Source of the DNA: Planctomycetota bacterium
GTDB lineage: Bacteria > Planctomycetota > UBA1135 > UBA2386
DNA: 64,000 nt
Direction: 5' to 3'
NCBI GenBank assembly: GCA_028281765.1
Contig: JANQJF010000059.1
Location: 1-64,000, forward strand
Shown here piece after piece: positions 44,798-53,142 of the stretch (its first letter is position 1; every line of letters begins with the position of its first letter). The position numbers were made by a program, and so were the translations under genes. Below the pieces are notes generated by a model, which saw only the letters and a list, made by a program, of their open reading frames with translations, was not told the DNA's origin and searched no databases.

Positions 44798-44892
44798 GGG
44801 CCGCCGGTGCCGCTCACCGGGCTGGAGTTCCAGAAAACCGCGGCCTACTTCCCAGATCCTCGCGAGCTGCCTATGCTCTCGCGACCCCGTCC
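44798..44892. other. Divergent control region: tad operon and Cys/His protein
   Basis: This 95-bp region must hold the tad operon promoter (minus) and the promoter of the divergent Cys/His-rich gene (plus). Motif copy 2 fills its left half. Confidence 0.5.
44805..44838 (-). promoter_or_regulatory. Conserved upstream motif, copy 2 (secretin)
   Basis: On the minus strand this reads GTTTTCTGGAACTCC, AGCCCGGT, then GAGCGGCACCG, ending 8 bp before the rcpA GTG. It matches the copy upstream of flp at most positions with small length differences in the middle. It is a candidate shared promoter or activator site. Confidence 0.6.
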
Positions 44893-45321
44893 ATGATCCA
44901 CCCCCGCCGCATCTCCCGACTGGCCCACGCGTTGGCGCTGCTCGCGATCTTTGCGCGGATCTTGTTGCCGGCTCTCCATTCGCATTCGTGCACGAGCGAA
45001 GCATGCTCGCATCCGAAGGTCGCAAGCTCCGCATCGGCGGAAACTTGCAGCTGCGGGGCGAAGCACCACTCCTCGGATCGAGGGGACCTTGCGTCCGACA
45101 CCGAGTCGGCGACGCCCTTGGATGCTCTCGCGGGGCATCACCACTGTCTCGCCTGCGACCTCGAAACCGGGACACCGTTCGGCACGGTCGCCGACTCGAC
45201 AACGGATCGCGCCCCCAGTCTCGACCACGAGCAAACGGGTCTACGCCCGGGCCGCATCCCCACGGTGGAGAGGCTGTCGCTGCCCGACTCTCGGGCGCCC
45301 CCGGCACGCATCGACATCTGA
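44893..45321 (+). CDS. Cys/His-rich small membrane protein
   Basis: This 142-residue protein has one N-terminal hydrophobic helix (about 10-28) and then clusters of possible metal ligands: HSHSC (29-33), Cys38, CSC (52-54), HH (58-59) and HHHCLAC (82-88). The layout recalls the DUF2946 group, which is found near copper genes in other bacteria, but similarity is uncertain. The sequence is otherwise Ser/Thr/Asp-rich, so the possibility of a spurious frame remains. It precedes the ECF sigma gene by 95 bp on the same strand. Confidence 0.6.
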   Translation: MIHPRRISRLAHALALLAIFARILLPALHSHSCTSEACSHPKVASSASAETCSCGAKHHSSDRGDLASDTESATPLDALAGHHHCLACDLETGTPFGTVADSTTDRAPSLDHEQTGLRPGRIPTVERLSLPDSRAPPARIDI

Positions 45322-45416
45322 CTCTCCGTCAATCGAACGGACCCTCGAACCGCCGTCGCTCGTAGACAGACGGCACCGAGGCGCTCGTTCCTGTCGCTGC
45401 TCCCCTCGTGTCGTCC

Positions 45417-45935
45417 ATGACCGCCCTTTCCGCACTTCCGGCCACCCCGGCCACATTTCCCTCCCTTTCGCAGTCCGACCTCCGTCCGGTCTTCGAAACC
45501 GCGCGTCGTATCCTTGGGTGCGACCACCTGGCCGACGATGCCGTCCAAGAAGCCCTCGTGGCGATGAGCCAGATGGACGTCTACCCTGACCGCCCGATCG
45601 CCTGGCTGACCCAAGCCGTCGTACACCGGGGCCGGCACCTGCGCCGCACGCTGCAGCGCCGCCAACACCACGAGCACGTCGCCTCGCAGCATTGCCACCT
45701 CCATGGCGACTGCGACAACCCGCTCCACGTCGCGATCGCGCACGAGCTCGGCGAGAACCTCAGCGCGGCGCGTCAGGCGCTCCCCGCGGAGCAACGCCGG
45801 ACGCTCGACCTCTGTGACGACGAGGGCAAGAGCTACCAACAGATTGCGGACCAGCTCCACGTTCCGATCGGCACGGTCCGCTCCCGACTCGCGCGCGCAC
45901 GGGAGGCGCTTCAGCGGGTCATCGACGCGCCCTGA
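45417..45935 (+). CDS. ECF-type sigma factor with Cys/His-rich linker
   Basis: This 172-residue protein has sigma region 2 (residues 21-80; DDAVQEALVAM) and region 4 (about 115-165) with the HTH segment YQQIADQLHVPIGTVRSRLA. The linker between them (84-104) is packed with His and Cys, as in HHEH and HCHLHGDC. This is not typical of ECF linkers and may bind a metal. A GTG at 45408 is an alternative start. No anti-sigma gene is adjacent. Its stop directly abuts the stop of the convergent DUF1501 gene (TGATCA). Confidence 0.85.
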   Translation: MTALSALPATPATFPSLSQSDLRPVFETARRILGCDHLADDAVQEALVAMSQMDVYPDRPIAWLTQAVVHRGRHLRRTLQRRQHHEHVASQHCHLHGDCDNPLHVAIAHELGENLSAARQALPAEQRRTLDLCDDEGKSYQQIADQLHVPIGTVRSRLARAREALQRVIDAP

Positions 45936-47390
45936 TCAGGCCAGGAGCCCGTCAACCACACGGCCGTGCACGTCGGTGAGACGGAAGTCGCGGCCGCGGT
46001 GCCGGAAGGTCAGCCGCGTGTGGTCGAAACCCAGCAGGTGCAGGACCGTCGCCTGCAGATCGTGCGCGTGCACCGCATCCGGATGCGGATCGTGCTTGGT
46101 CGGACGAATCACGTTGCCGCTGCGGTCGACCGGGTTGTAGCCGAAGTCGTCCGACGCACCGAACACGCTGCCCGCATGCACGCCGCCTCCCGCGAGCCAG
46201 ATCGAGTAGGCGTTGCCGTGATGGTCTCTTCCGTAGCGGCGATTCTTCGTGCTGCCCTGGCAGAACGGGGTGCGACCGAATTCTCCGCCCCAGATCACGA
46301 GCGTGTCGTCGAGCAGCCCACGCTGCGCCAGGTCGAGCACGAGCGCGGCCGACGGTTGGTCGGTGTCCCGGCACTGGATCGCGAGCTGCGTCTTCAGGTT
46401 GTTGTGCTGGTCCCAGCCAGCGTGCATCAGCTGGACGAAGCGCACGCCGCGCTCGAGCAGACGGCGTGCGAGCAAGCAGTTCTGCGCGAACGAACCGCGG
46501 CGGTGCACGTCGGGACCGTACATCGAGAGGACGTGGTCCGGCTCCTCACCGAACGCGACGGCCTCCGGCACGCTCGTCTGCATTCGATGCGCGAGCTCGT
46601 ACTGCGCGATGCGCGACGCGATCTCCGGGTCGTCGACGATCTCCTCGTGCATGCGATTCATGCGCGCGAGATCCACGAGCATCTCACCCCGCGCCTCGTG
46701 CGCGATCCCGTCGGGGTTGCGCAGGAACGGCACGGGATCCCCTTGGCCGTGGAGCTTCACGCCCTGCAGCCGCGACGGCAGGAAACCACTGCCCCAGTAG
46801 TGGTCGTAGAGCAGCTGTCCGCACGAGTTCTCGCGATCGCGCGACGTCAGCGCGACGTACGCCGGCAGGTCTTCGTTGTCGGACCCGAGGCCATAGCTCG
46901 TCCACGCGCCGAACGCGGGTCGCCCCGGCAGCTGATGACCGGTCAGCAAGAGCGTCATCGCGGGCGCGTGATTGACGGCCTCGGTATGCATGCTGCGCAC
47001 GAGACAGACGCGGTCGGCGATCGACCCGATGTGCGGCAACAGCGTCGAAATCTCGGTGCCAGACTCCCCCCACTTGCGGAACGGATGCCGCGCCGGCAAC
47101 AGCGCGAGCGACTTCTGCCCCGCGGTCATCGTGGTCAAACGCTGGTCGCCGCGGATCTCTTTCGGGAGCTCTTCGCCTTCGCGCGCGGCGAGGACGGGCT
47201 TGGGGTCGAACAGGTCGACGTGCGACGGGCCCCCGGTCTGCATCAGCCACACGACCCGCCGGACGCGCGGCGCGAAGTGCGGCCTGCGTCGCACACCGTC
47301 GGCAGCGGCGAGGTGACCGAGCGCGGCCAGCCCGAGCCCTTGGGCGGTACTGCCGAGGAAGGCGCGGCGACTGAGTTCGTGCAAGCTCAT
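45936..47390 (-). CDS. DUF1501 family protein
   Basis: This 484-residue protein has a twin-arginine-like N-terminus (SRRAFLGSTAQGLGLAALG), expected for export or membrane anchoring. It shows conserved DUF1501 motifs such as GGPSHVDLFDPKP, QMHAGWDQH-like VQLMHAGWDQHN and IWGGEFGRTPF. The fold is alkaline-phosphatase/sulfatase-like, but the reaction is not known. It is coupled to the PSD1 gene by ATGA overlap. This pair is a signature of Planctomycetota, where it occurs in dozens of copies per genome. Confidence 0.93.
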   Translation of the reverse strand: MSLHELSRRAFLGSTAQGLGLAALGHLAAADGVRRRPHFAPRVRRVVWLMQTGGPSHVDLFDPKPVLAAREGEELPKEIRGDQRLTTMTAGQKSLALLPARHPFRKWGESGTEISTLLPHIGSIADRVCLVRSMHTEAVNHAPAMTLLLTGHQLPGRPAFGAWTSYGLGSDNEDLPAYVALTSRDRENSCGQLLYDHYWGSGFLPSRLQGVKLHGQGDPVPFLRNPDGIAHEARGEMLVDLARMNRMHEEIVDDPEIASRIAQYELAHRMQTSVPEAVAFGEEPDHVLSMYGPDVHRRGSFAQNCLLARRLLERGVRFVQLMHAGWDQHNNLKTQLAIQCRDTDQPSAALVLDLAQRGLLDDTLVIWGGEFGRTPFCQGSTKNRRYGRDHHGNAYSIWLAGGGVHAGSVFGASDDFGYNPVDRSGNVIRPTKHDPHPDAVHAHDLQATVLHLLGFDHTRLTFRHRGRDFRLTDVHGRVVDGLLA

Positions 47391-49894
47391 GGGCGGCACA
47401 ACACCTCGTCGAGATTCAGCACGAGCTGCGCGACCACGGTCCACGCGGCGAGGTCGACGAACTCGATATCCTTCGGAGGAGCGATACGCCCGACTTCGAC
47501 GAGCGCCCTGGTCGCGGCTCGATCCTTCGCGTAGCGATCTCTCTCGCGAACGAGCACGCTGACGAGCAGTTCGAGTTCCTGCTCACGAGGTTCGCGCGCG
47601 AGAGTCCACCGCAACACCTGCGCCGCTCGCTCCCGCGTCGATCCGTCGAACCGCATCGCGCGCGTCGCGACGCCACGCGCCGCCTCGACGAACCCCGTCT
47701 CGTTGAGCATCGTCAGTGCGTGCAGCGGGCTGTTCGTCCGCACGGGCTCGACGACGCAGTCCAGCCGATTCGCGCTGTCGAACATGTTCGGTGGCGCGAC
47801 CGTGCGACGCCAGAAACCGTAGAGACTTCGTCGATGCTGGTCACCGTCGCGACCGTGCGGGTAGGCGAACACCTCGAAACTGACGTCGGCCCAGAGACCC
47901 TCGGGGTGATACGGATATACCGGCGGCCCGAACATCGCACCGTCGAGCATCCCGGCGACGAACAGAGCTTGGTCGCGCAACACCGCACTGCTGAGCCGGT
48001 GACGCGAACTCCGCGACAGCCAGACGCCGTCGGGGTCGACCTCGCGATGCTTCGGAGAGATGCGCGCGCTCTGTCGGTAGGTCGCACTCGTCACAAGGAG
48101 ACGGTAGAGCGCCTTCTGGTCGAATCCCGACTCGACGAATCGCGTCGCGAGCCAGTCGAGCAGTCGCGGGTGCGAGGGCGGTCGGCCGGTCGCACCGAAG
48201 TCCGCCGCGGTCGCGACGAGCCCGCGACCGAAGATCGCCTGCCACATCCGGTTGACCATGACGCGCGCGAACAGCGGATTGTCGGAATCGACGATCCAAC
48301 GCGCAAGTCCGAGGCGATTCGCCGGTGCGTCGTCGGGGAGGGTGCCGAGAGCCGCAGGGATGCCGGGCGTGAGCGGCTCCCCGGCCGCCGCGTCGTACGC
48401 GCCGCGCGTGTGGACCCGCGTCTCGCGACGCGCACCCTTGCGATCACGCATGACCATCACGAGCGGGACCGTCTCGTGCAGAATCGCGAGCCGTTCTTGC
48501 GCCGCGCGATGCGCGTCGTATCGCTGCCGCCAGTCTTCGTTGCCCGCGACTTCGCCGACGTAGAACGCGCGCACCATCCGCCGCTCGGGACCGGTCAGCG
48601 GCGTGCCGCGCCGCTTGAGCACCGCCGACGCGATGCGCGGGGCACTCGTCTCGAGTGCCGCAACATCGACGGACGACATCCACGCCGCCTCTGCCTTCCC
48701 GATCGCACCCGCGACTTTGTCGTAGCCGCCCTTCGCCTCTTTCGCCGCGGTCCGCGCCGCCGCGAGGTCCCGCTTCTGCTCCTCGTTCGCGAGCTCGACG
48801 AACGGCTTCGCGACAGTGAACTGGTGGTAGCGATTGTGGCGCGACGGCCCCGCGTGGCCGTTCTCCTCGACGTTGTCGAAGTAGGCGAAGAACTCGTAGT
48901 ACTCCCGCTGCGATATCGGGTCGTACTTGTGGTCGTGGCACTGCGCGCAGCCCATCGTCAGACCGAGGAACACCGTGGCCGCGACGTTGGCACGATCGAC
49001 AACGTAGTTGAATCGCACCTCCTGCGGGATCGCGCCCCCCTCCTGGTTGATCGCGTGATGGCGATTGAACGCCGTCGCCACCAGATCGTCCTGAGTCGGT
49101 TCCTCGAGCAGATCTCCGGCGAGCATCGCGACGACCATCTGGTCGAGCGGACGATTCGCGTTCAGCGACCGGATCATCCAGTCGCGCCACGGCCAGGCGT
49201 AGCGGTCCGCGTCGTGCTGGTAGCCGTTCGAGTCGGCGTAGCGCGCGGCGTCGAGCCACGGCATGACCATGTGCTCGCCGAAACGAGGCGACTGAAGCAA
49301 GCGATCGACGACGCGTTCGAACGCGCCGGGTCGCGTATCCGCCAGGAACGCGTCGACCTCGTCGAGCGTCGGCGGCAACCCGGTCAAATCGAGGCTCGCG
49401 CGCCGGATCAGGGTCCGTCGGGACGCCGCGGGCGACGGTTCGAGCCCGTGCTCGCGCATCCGCGCGAATGTGAACGCGTCGATCGGATGAGCCGCGTCGC
49501 GGGTCCCCGGGGGATCCACACGAGCCGGCGGCGAGAACGCCCAGTGCGCTTCGTACGGCGCCCCCTGAGCGACCCAGCGACGCAGCGTGTCCCGCTCGGC
49601 GTCGGTCATCTCGATCCCGCTCTCGCGCGGCGGCATACGCTCGTCGGGGTCGCCGTGGAACAACCGCTCGACGAGCGGACTCGCCTCGTCGTCATCGCCG
49701 AACACGCCGGCGGCAAGCGCCGCTTCACGGCGGTCGAGCCGCAGCTCGGCCTTGCGCTGCGCCGCGTCGGGCCCGTGGCACTGGAAGCACTTCGCCGCGA
49801 GGATCGGGCGCACATCGCGGCCGTACTCCACGGATTCGCGCTGCGCGACGGACGGAGTCGCGACGAGGACGAGAGTGGCGAAGCGAGCGAGCAT
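47387..49894 (-). CDS. PSCyt1/DUF1549/DUF1553 (PSD1) cytochrome protein
   Basis: This 835-residue secreted protein has a planctomycete cytochrome c domain with CFQCH at residues 36-40, then DUF1549 and DUF1553. A second CxxCH (CAQCH, 316-320) lies in the segment GCAQCHDHKYDPISQ typical of DUF1549. The C-terminal DUF1553 includes NRMWQAIFGRGLV. It presumably works with the coupled DUF1501 partner on a polymer or carbohydrate outside the cytoplasm. The true substrate is unknown. Confidence 0.94.
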   Translation of the reverse strand: MLARFATLVLVATPSVAQRESVEYGRDVRPILAAKCFQCHGPDAAQRKAELRLDRREAALAAGVFGDDDEASPLVERLFHGDPDERMPPRESGIEMTDAERDTLRRWVAQGAPYEAHWAFSPPARVDPPGTRDAAHPIDAFTFARMREHGLEPSPAASRRTLIRRASLDLTGLPPTLDEVDAFLADTRPGAFERVVDRLLQSPRFGEHMVMPWLDAARYADSNGYQHDADRYAWPWRDWMIRSLNANRPLDQMVVAMLAGDLLEEPTQDDLVATAFNRHHAINQEGGAIPQEVRFNYVVDRANVAATVFLGLTMGCAQCHDHKYDPISQREYYEFFAYFDNVEENGHAGPSRHNRYHQFTVAKPFVELANEEQKRDLAAARTAAKEAKGGYDKVAGAIGKAEAAWMSSVDVAALETSAPRIASAVLKRRGTPLTGPERRMVRAFYVGEVAGNEDWRQRYDAHRAAQERLAILHETVPLVMVMRDRKGARRETRVHTRGAYDAAAGEPLTPGIPAALGTLPDDAPANRLGLARWIVDSDNPLFARVMVNRMWQAIFGRGLVATAADFGATGRPPSHPRLLDWLATRFVESGFDQKALYRLLVTSATYRQSARISPKHREVDPDGVWLSRSSRHRLSSAVLRDQALFVAGMLDGAMFGPPVYPYHPEGLWADVSFEVFAYPHGRDGDQHRRSLYGFWRRTVAPPNMFDSANRLDCVVEPVRTNSPLHALTMLNETGFVEAARGVATRAMRFDGSTRERAAQVLRWTLAREPREQELELLVSVLVRERDRYAKDRAATRALVEVGRIAPPKDIEFVDLAAWTVVAQLVLNLDEVLCRP

Positions 49895-49983
49895 TCGCGG
49901 TCAGGTTACCGCGTCGCGGGCCGCGCGCATGTCCCTCGACAGGAATCGCGCTCGAACCAGCAGGTTCCGCTACCGTCTGCGCC

Positions 49984-50892
49984 GTGACACTGATCGCCTT
50001 CGCTTTGAGTTGTGTGCTCGCCGCCCAGCCGTCGACGGACGACCCGGACAAACGACCCGCTGCCGCTCCCGACGGGAAGCAGCTGTTCGCGATGTACTGC
50101 GCGGCATGCCACAAGTCGGACCGCTTCCACGTCGGACCTTCCGCCGTCGAGATGCGCAAGCTGTACGAGTTCAAGCCGGCCGAGTTCATGGCCTGGTGCA
50201 AGAATCCACAGCCCAAACGCAAGGGCGTGATCCGAATGCCGCCGATGGCGTTCCTCACGGACGCTCAGCTGCGAGCCATCCACGCCTTCGTCATCGCGAG
50301 CACGAAGGGCAAGACGGAGGCCAAGGTGAAGGACAACGACAAGTTCCGCGCCTCCCCGTCGATGCGCAGGCGCCCGCTCGTGCAGCGCATATTCATGCCG
50401 AACGCGGGACCGGCCGCGATCGCAGTCGCGATCGATGACCGCCACCACTTCTGTTGGGACGCCGGCGAGTGCCGGCTCCGCTACGTCTGGCTCGGCGATT
50501 TCATCGACGGGTGGCCGGTCTGGCGCGGCAACGGCAACGCGCTCGCGAAGATTCTCGGCGACGTGGTGCTGCGGGAAGCCGAGAGTCCCTTACCGACCCC
50601 GAACAACGCGACGCGAAAGTTCCTCGGCTACCGCATGCGCGACGGGCTCCCGACGTTTCAGTACAGGATCGGCAAAGTCGAGATCGAGGAGCACATCACT
50701 CGCGATCGGGCGCCCAACACGCTCGCGCGCCAGTTCACGCTGCGCAACGCACCCGCAGACTGGAAGCTGGAGTTCACGTCATCGGAGCGCGTCGCGTATC
50801 GCAGTTCCGACGGGACGTTCACTGGAGCAGTCTTCGCCCCGGCCGAGGACAAGCGCGAGTCGTTCACAGTTCTCATGGAGATCACTCCATGA
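49984..50892 (+). CDS. Cytochrome c protein with C-terminal module of unknown role
   Basis: This 302-residue protein has a hydrophobic N-terminus and a class-I-like cytochrome c domain: CAACH at residues 39-43 and a probable Met ligand in IRMPPM. The remainder (about 120-302) is a beta-rich module beginning RRPLVQRIFMPNAGPAAI. It has no motif I can name, but goes with 'putative membrane-bound dehydrogenase' proteins in planctomycetes. The GTG at 49984 is used. The stop overlaps the next gene start (ATGA). Confidence 0.8.
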   Translation: MTLIAFALSCVLAAQPSTDDPDKRPAAAPDGKQLFAMYCAACHKSDRFHVGPSAVEMRKLYEFKPAEFMAWCKNPQPKRKGVIRMPPMAFLTDAQLRAIHAFVIASTKGKTEAKVKDNDKFRASPSMRRRPLVQRIFMPNAGPAAIAVAIDDRHHFCWDAGECRLRYVWLGDFIDGWPVWRGNGNALAKILGDVVLREAESPLPTPNNATRKFLGYRMRDGLPTFQYRIGKVEIEEHITRDRAPNTLARQFTLRNAPADWKLEFTSSERVAYRSSDGTFTGAVFAPAEDKRESFTVLMEITP

Positions 50893-52388
50893 TCACGACG
50901 CTGGCTCTCTCCGTCTGTGCCTTGACCCCGCAGAACGATGACCCGTGGCGTGACGCGTTCACATTCGAACGCGTCACGATCCCGCCGGGCATCGACCCGC
51001 AGGTCGGCGGACTCGACACAACCGAAGACGGCAGACTCGCCGCCTGCTTCCATCGCGGCGAGGTGCTCGTCTACGACCCGAGGTCGGACACGTGGTCGGA
51101 GTTCGCGGCCGGCTTGCAGGAGCCACTCGGGCTCCTCGTCGAGAGCGACACGAGCGTCCTCGTCGTGCAACGCGCCGAACTCACACGGCTTCGGGACACC
51201 GATGGAGACGGTCGCGCGGACAGCTATGAAACCGTCTACGACGGCTTCGGCCTCACGGGCAACTACCACGAGTTCGCCTTCGGTCCCGCGCGCGACTACG
51301 AGGGCAACCTCTACGTCGCGCTCAACACCGCGTCCAACGGCGCCGGCATCCGCGAGGAGATCCGCGGCGCGTGGAATCCGATCGGCGTGTCGCGAGACCG
51401 CATGACGACACGGGGCAAGGACTGGGGCAAGAACAAGTCCGCCGCCGGTCGGATGTACGCCCGCGTCCCGTGGCGCGGCTGGGTCGTGAAGATCACGCCA
51501 GAGGGTGAAGCCATCCCGTTCGCGTCGGGCTTCCGCTCGCCGGACGGCATCGGCTTCGACGTGGACGGTCGACTCCTGGTCACGGACAACCAGGGCGACT
51601 GGCTCGGCACGAGCAAGGTGCACGACGTGCGCGAAGGCGGCTTCTACGGCCACGTGGCATCTCTGATCTGGCGCGATGGCTGGCAGCGCAACCCGCTCGA
51701 CGTGCCGGTCGCCGAGCTCGATGCGCTGCGCACGCCCGCGATGGCACTGCTGCCGCAGGGCGAACTCGCGAACTCGCCCACGCAACCCGTGGTCGTGCCG
51801 AGCGACGCGTTCGGCCCCCTCACCGGCCAAACGCTGATCGGAGAGATGAATCAGAAGACTCTCGTGCGCCTGCTGCCGGATCCGGTCGGCGACGTGGCGC
51901 AGGGCGCGGTGATTCCGTTCTTGCAAACGGACGGACTCGGGCCGGGAAACCACCGCCTCGTCTTCACCCCCGACGGGTCACTTTGGGTCGGCAAGACGCA
52001 CCTGTCGTGGGCTGGCGCGGAGGGACTCTTGCGCGTGCGCTGGCGCGGCCCGAACGCCGGCCTCTTCGCCATCCGGTCCGTGCGACTCACGAAGCGCGGG
52101 TTCGAGCTCGCGTTCACGGAGGCACCGGACGAAGGCACCCGCCAGCGCATCGAGGTCCGCGTGCACACCTACAAGTACCACAAGGCCTACGGCTCTCCGA
52201 AGGTGGACCAGCACGTCGTCCGGGCGACGGCGCGAACCGTGAAACGCGACGCGATCGCGATCGCGATCGACATCGACGAGCTCCGCGAGAACTACGTCTA
52301 CACGATCACTCTTCGCGGGACGAAGTCGACCTCGGGCCGCCCGCTGCTGGGCGACGTCCTCTACTACACGCTGCTGCGACGGCGCTGA
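50889..52388 (+). CDS. PVC-type beta-propeller 'dehydrogenase' module protein
   Basis: This 499-residue protein has a short hydrophobic N-terminus and an NHL/sorbosone-dehydrogenase-like six-bladed propeller (about 30-390). Its motifs include GFRSPDGIGFDVDGRLLVTDNQGDW and FTPDGSLWVGKTH. A C-terminal domain (about 395-499) follows, with GFELAFTEAPDEGTR and TSGRPLLGD. The same C-terminal module appears in the gene at the window's right end. Such proteins often receive electrons via cytochromes, and here the coupled cytochrome gene sits just upstream. Confidence 0.85.
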   Translation: MITTLALSVCALTPQNDDPWRDAFTFERVTIPPGIDPQVGGLDTTEDGRLAACFHRGEVLVYDPRSDTWSEFAAGLQEPLGLLVESDTSVLVVQRAELTRLRDTDGDGRADSYETVYDGFGLTGNYHEFAFGPARDYEGNLYVALNTASNGAGIREEIRGAWNPIGVSRDRMTTRGKDWGKNKSAAGRMYARVPWRGWVVKITPEGEAIPFASGFRSPDGIGFDVDGRLLVTDNQGDWLGTSKVHDVREGGFYGHVASLIWRDGWQRNPLDVPVAELDALRTPAMALLPQGELANSPTQPVVVPSDAFGPLTGQTLIGEMNQKTLVRLLPDPVGDVAQGAVIPFLQTDGLGPGNHRLVFTPDGSLWVGKTHLSWAGAEGLLRVRWRGPNAGLFAIRSVRLTKRGFELAFTEAPDEGTRQRIEVRVHTYKYHKAYGSPKVDQHVVRATARTVKRDAIAIAIDIDELRENYVYTITLRGTKSTSGRPLLGDVLYYTLLRRR

Positions 52389-52478
52389 GGGAATCGCCGG
52401 CTTCTCCGGCGACACGGCAACACTTTTCGGCGACGATCCCGGGCCGGCTCACTGTCCCCGATCCGAATCCCGAGACGC

Positions 52479-53132
52479 ATGCCTCACTGCCTCCGAAACT
52501 GGTTCGCCTGCACCCTGACACTCACCGTCGCAGCTTGCGCGACTCCGCCAGACCCTGCGGAAGGCGCTCCGACGAAGGCGATGCCGGACACGATTCCTTC
52601 GAAGCCACCCGAGGAACCGATCCACGCCGCGATCGGTGCCGCGGTCACCGCGGGGACGCCGCCCAACTCCGAATACTCGGCCAACGGACTCCCGTCGCTC
52701 ACCGACGGCAAGATGGGCTCGGACGACCACTTCGATCCCGAGTGGATGGGTTGGTGGTACATGGACAAGCCGTTCGAGGCGACGATCGACCTCGGCAAGT
52801 CGCAGCCGATCCGGAGCGTCGCGGTCCACGCGCTCATGGCGTCCGAGTCCTGGATCTTCCTGCCGAAGGAAGTCGTGTTCGAAGTGTCGCGCGACGGCGA
52901 GAACTTCCGCGAAGTCGGCAAGGTGCAACCGACCAAGGACGACTTTGAGAACGAGGTCCCCGAAACCCGCATGCTGCTCGCGAACGACCTGCGAGAAGTC
53001 GCTCGCTTCGTGCGCGTGCGCGCCGAACGATACGGCGAGCTCCCCGACTGGCACCTCGGCTACGGCGGCGCCGACGGATACGAAGGCCAGGCCTGGCTGT
53101 TCCTCGATGAGATCCTCGTCAACGTGCGCTGA
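52479..53132 (+). CDS. Discoidin (F5/8 type C)-like lipoprotein
   Basis: This 217-residue protein has a lipoprotein signal (TVAACA, Cys20), a Pro-rich linker and a discoidin-like jelly-roll (about 65-215). Markers are GLPSLTDGKMGSDDHFDPEW, FEATIDLGKSQPIRSVAVHA and VEVSRDGENFREVG-type sequence. It probably binds carbohydrate or a surface ligand. It follows the propeller gene by 90 bp on the same strand. Confidence 0.83.
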   Translation: MPHCLRNWFACTLTLTVAACATPPDPAEGAPTKAMPDTIPSKPPEEPIHAAIGAAVTAGTPPNSEYSANGLPSLTDGKMGSDDHFDPEWMGWWYMDKPFEATIDLGKSQPIRSVAVHALMASESWIFLPKEVVFEVSRDGENFREVGKVQPTKDDFENEVPETRMLLANDLREVARFVRVRAERYGELPDWHLGYGGADGYEGQAWLFLDEILVNVR

Positions 53133-53142
53133 CCCGCGCGAT

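Noticed and set aside
47720..49987. Plus-strand open frame of 755 codons
   Set aside because: Antisense to the PSD1 protein gene, whose haem and DUF1549/DUF1553 motifs are certain.
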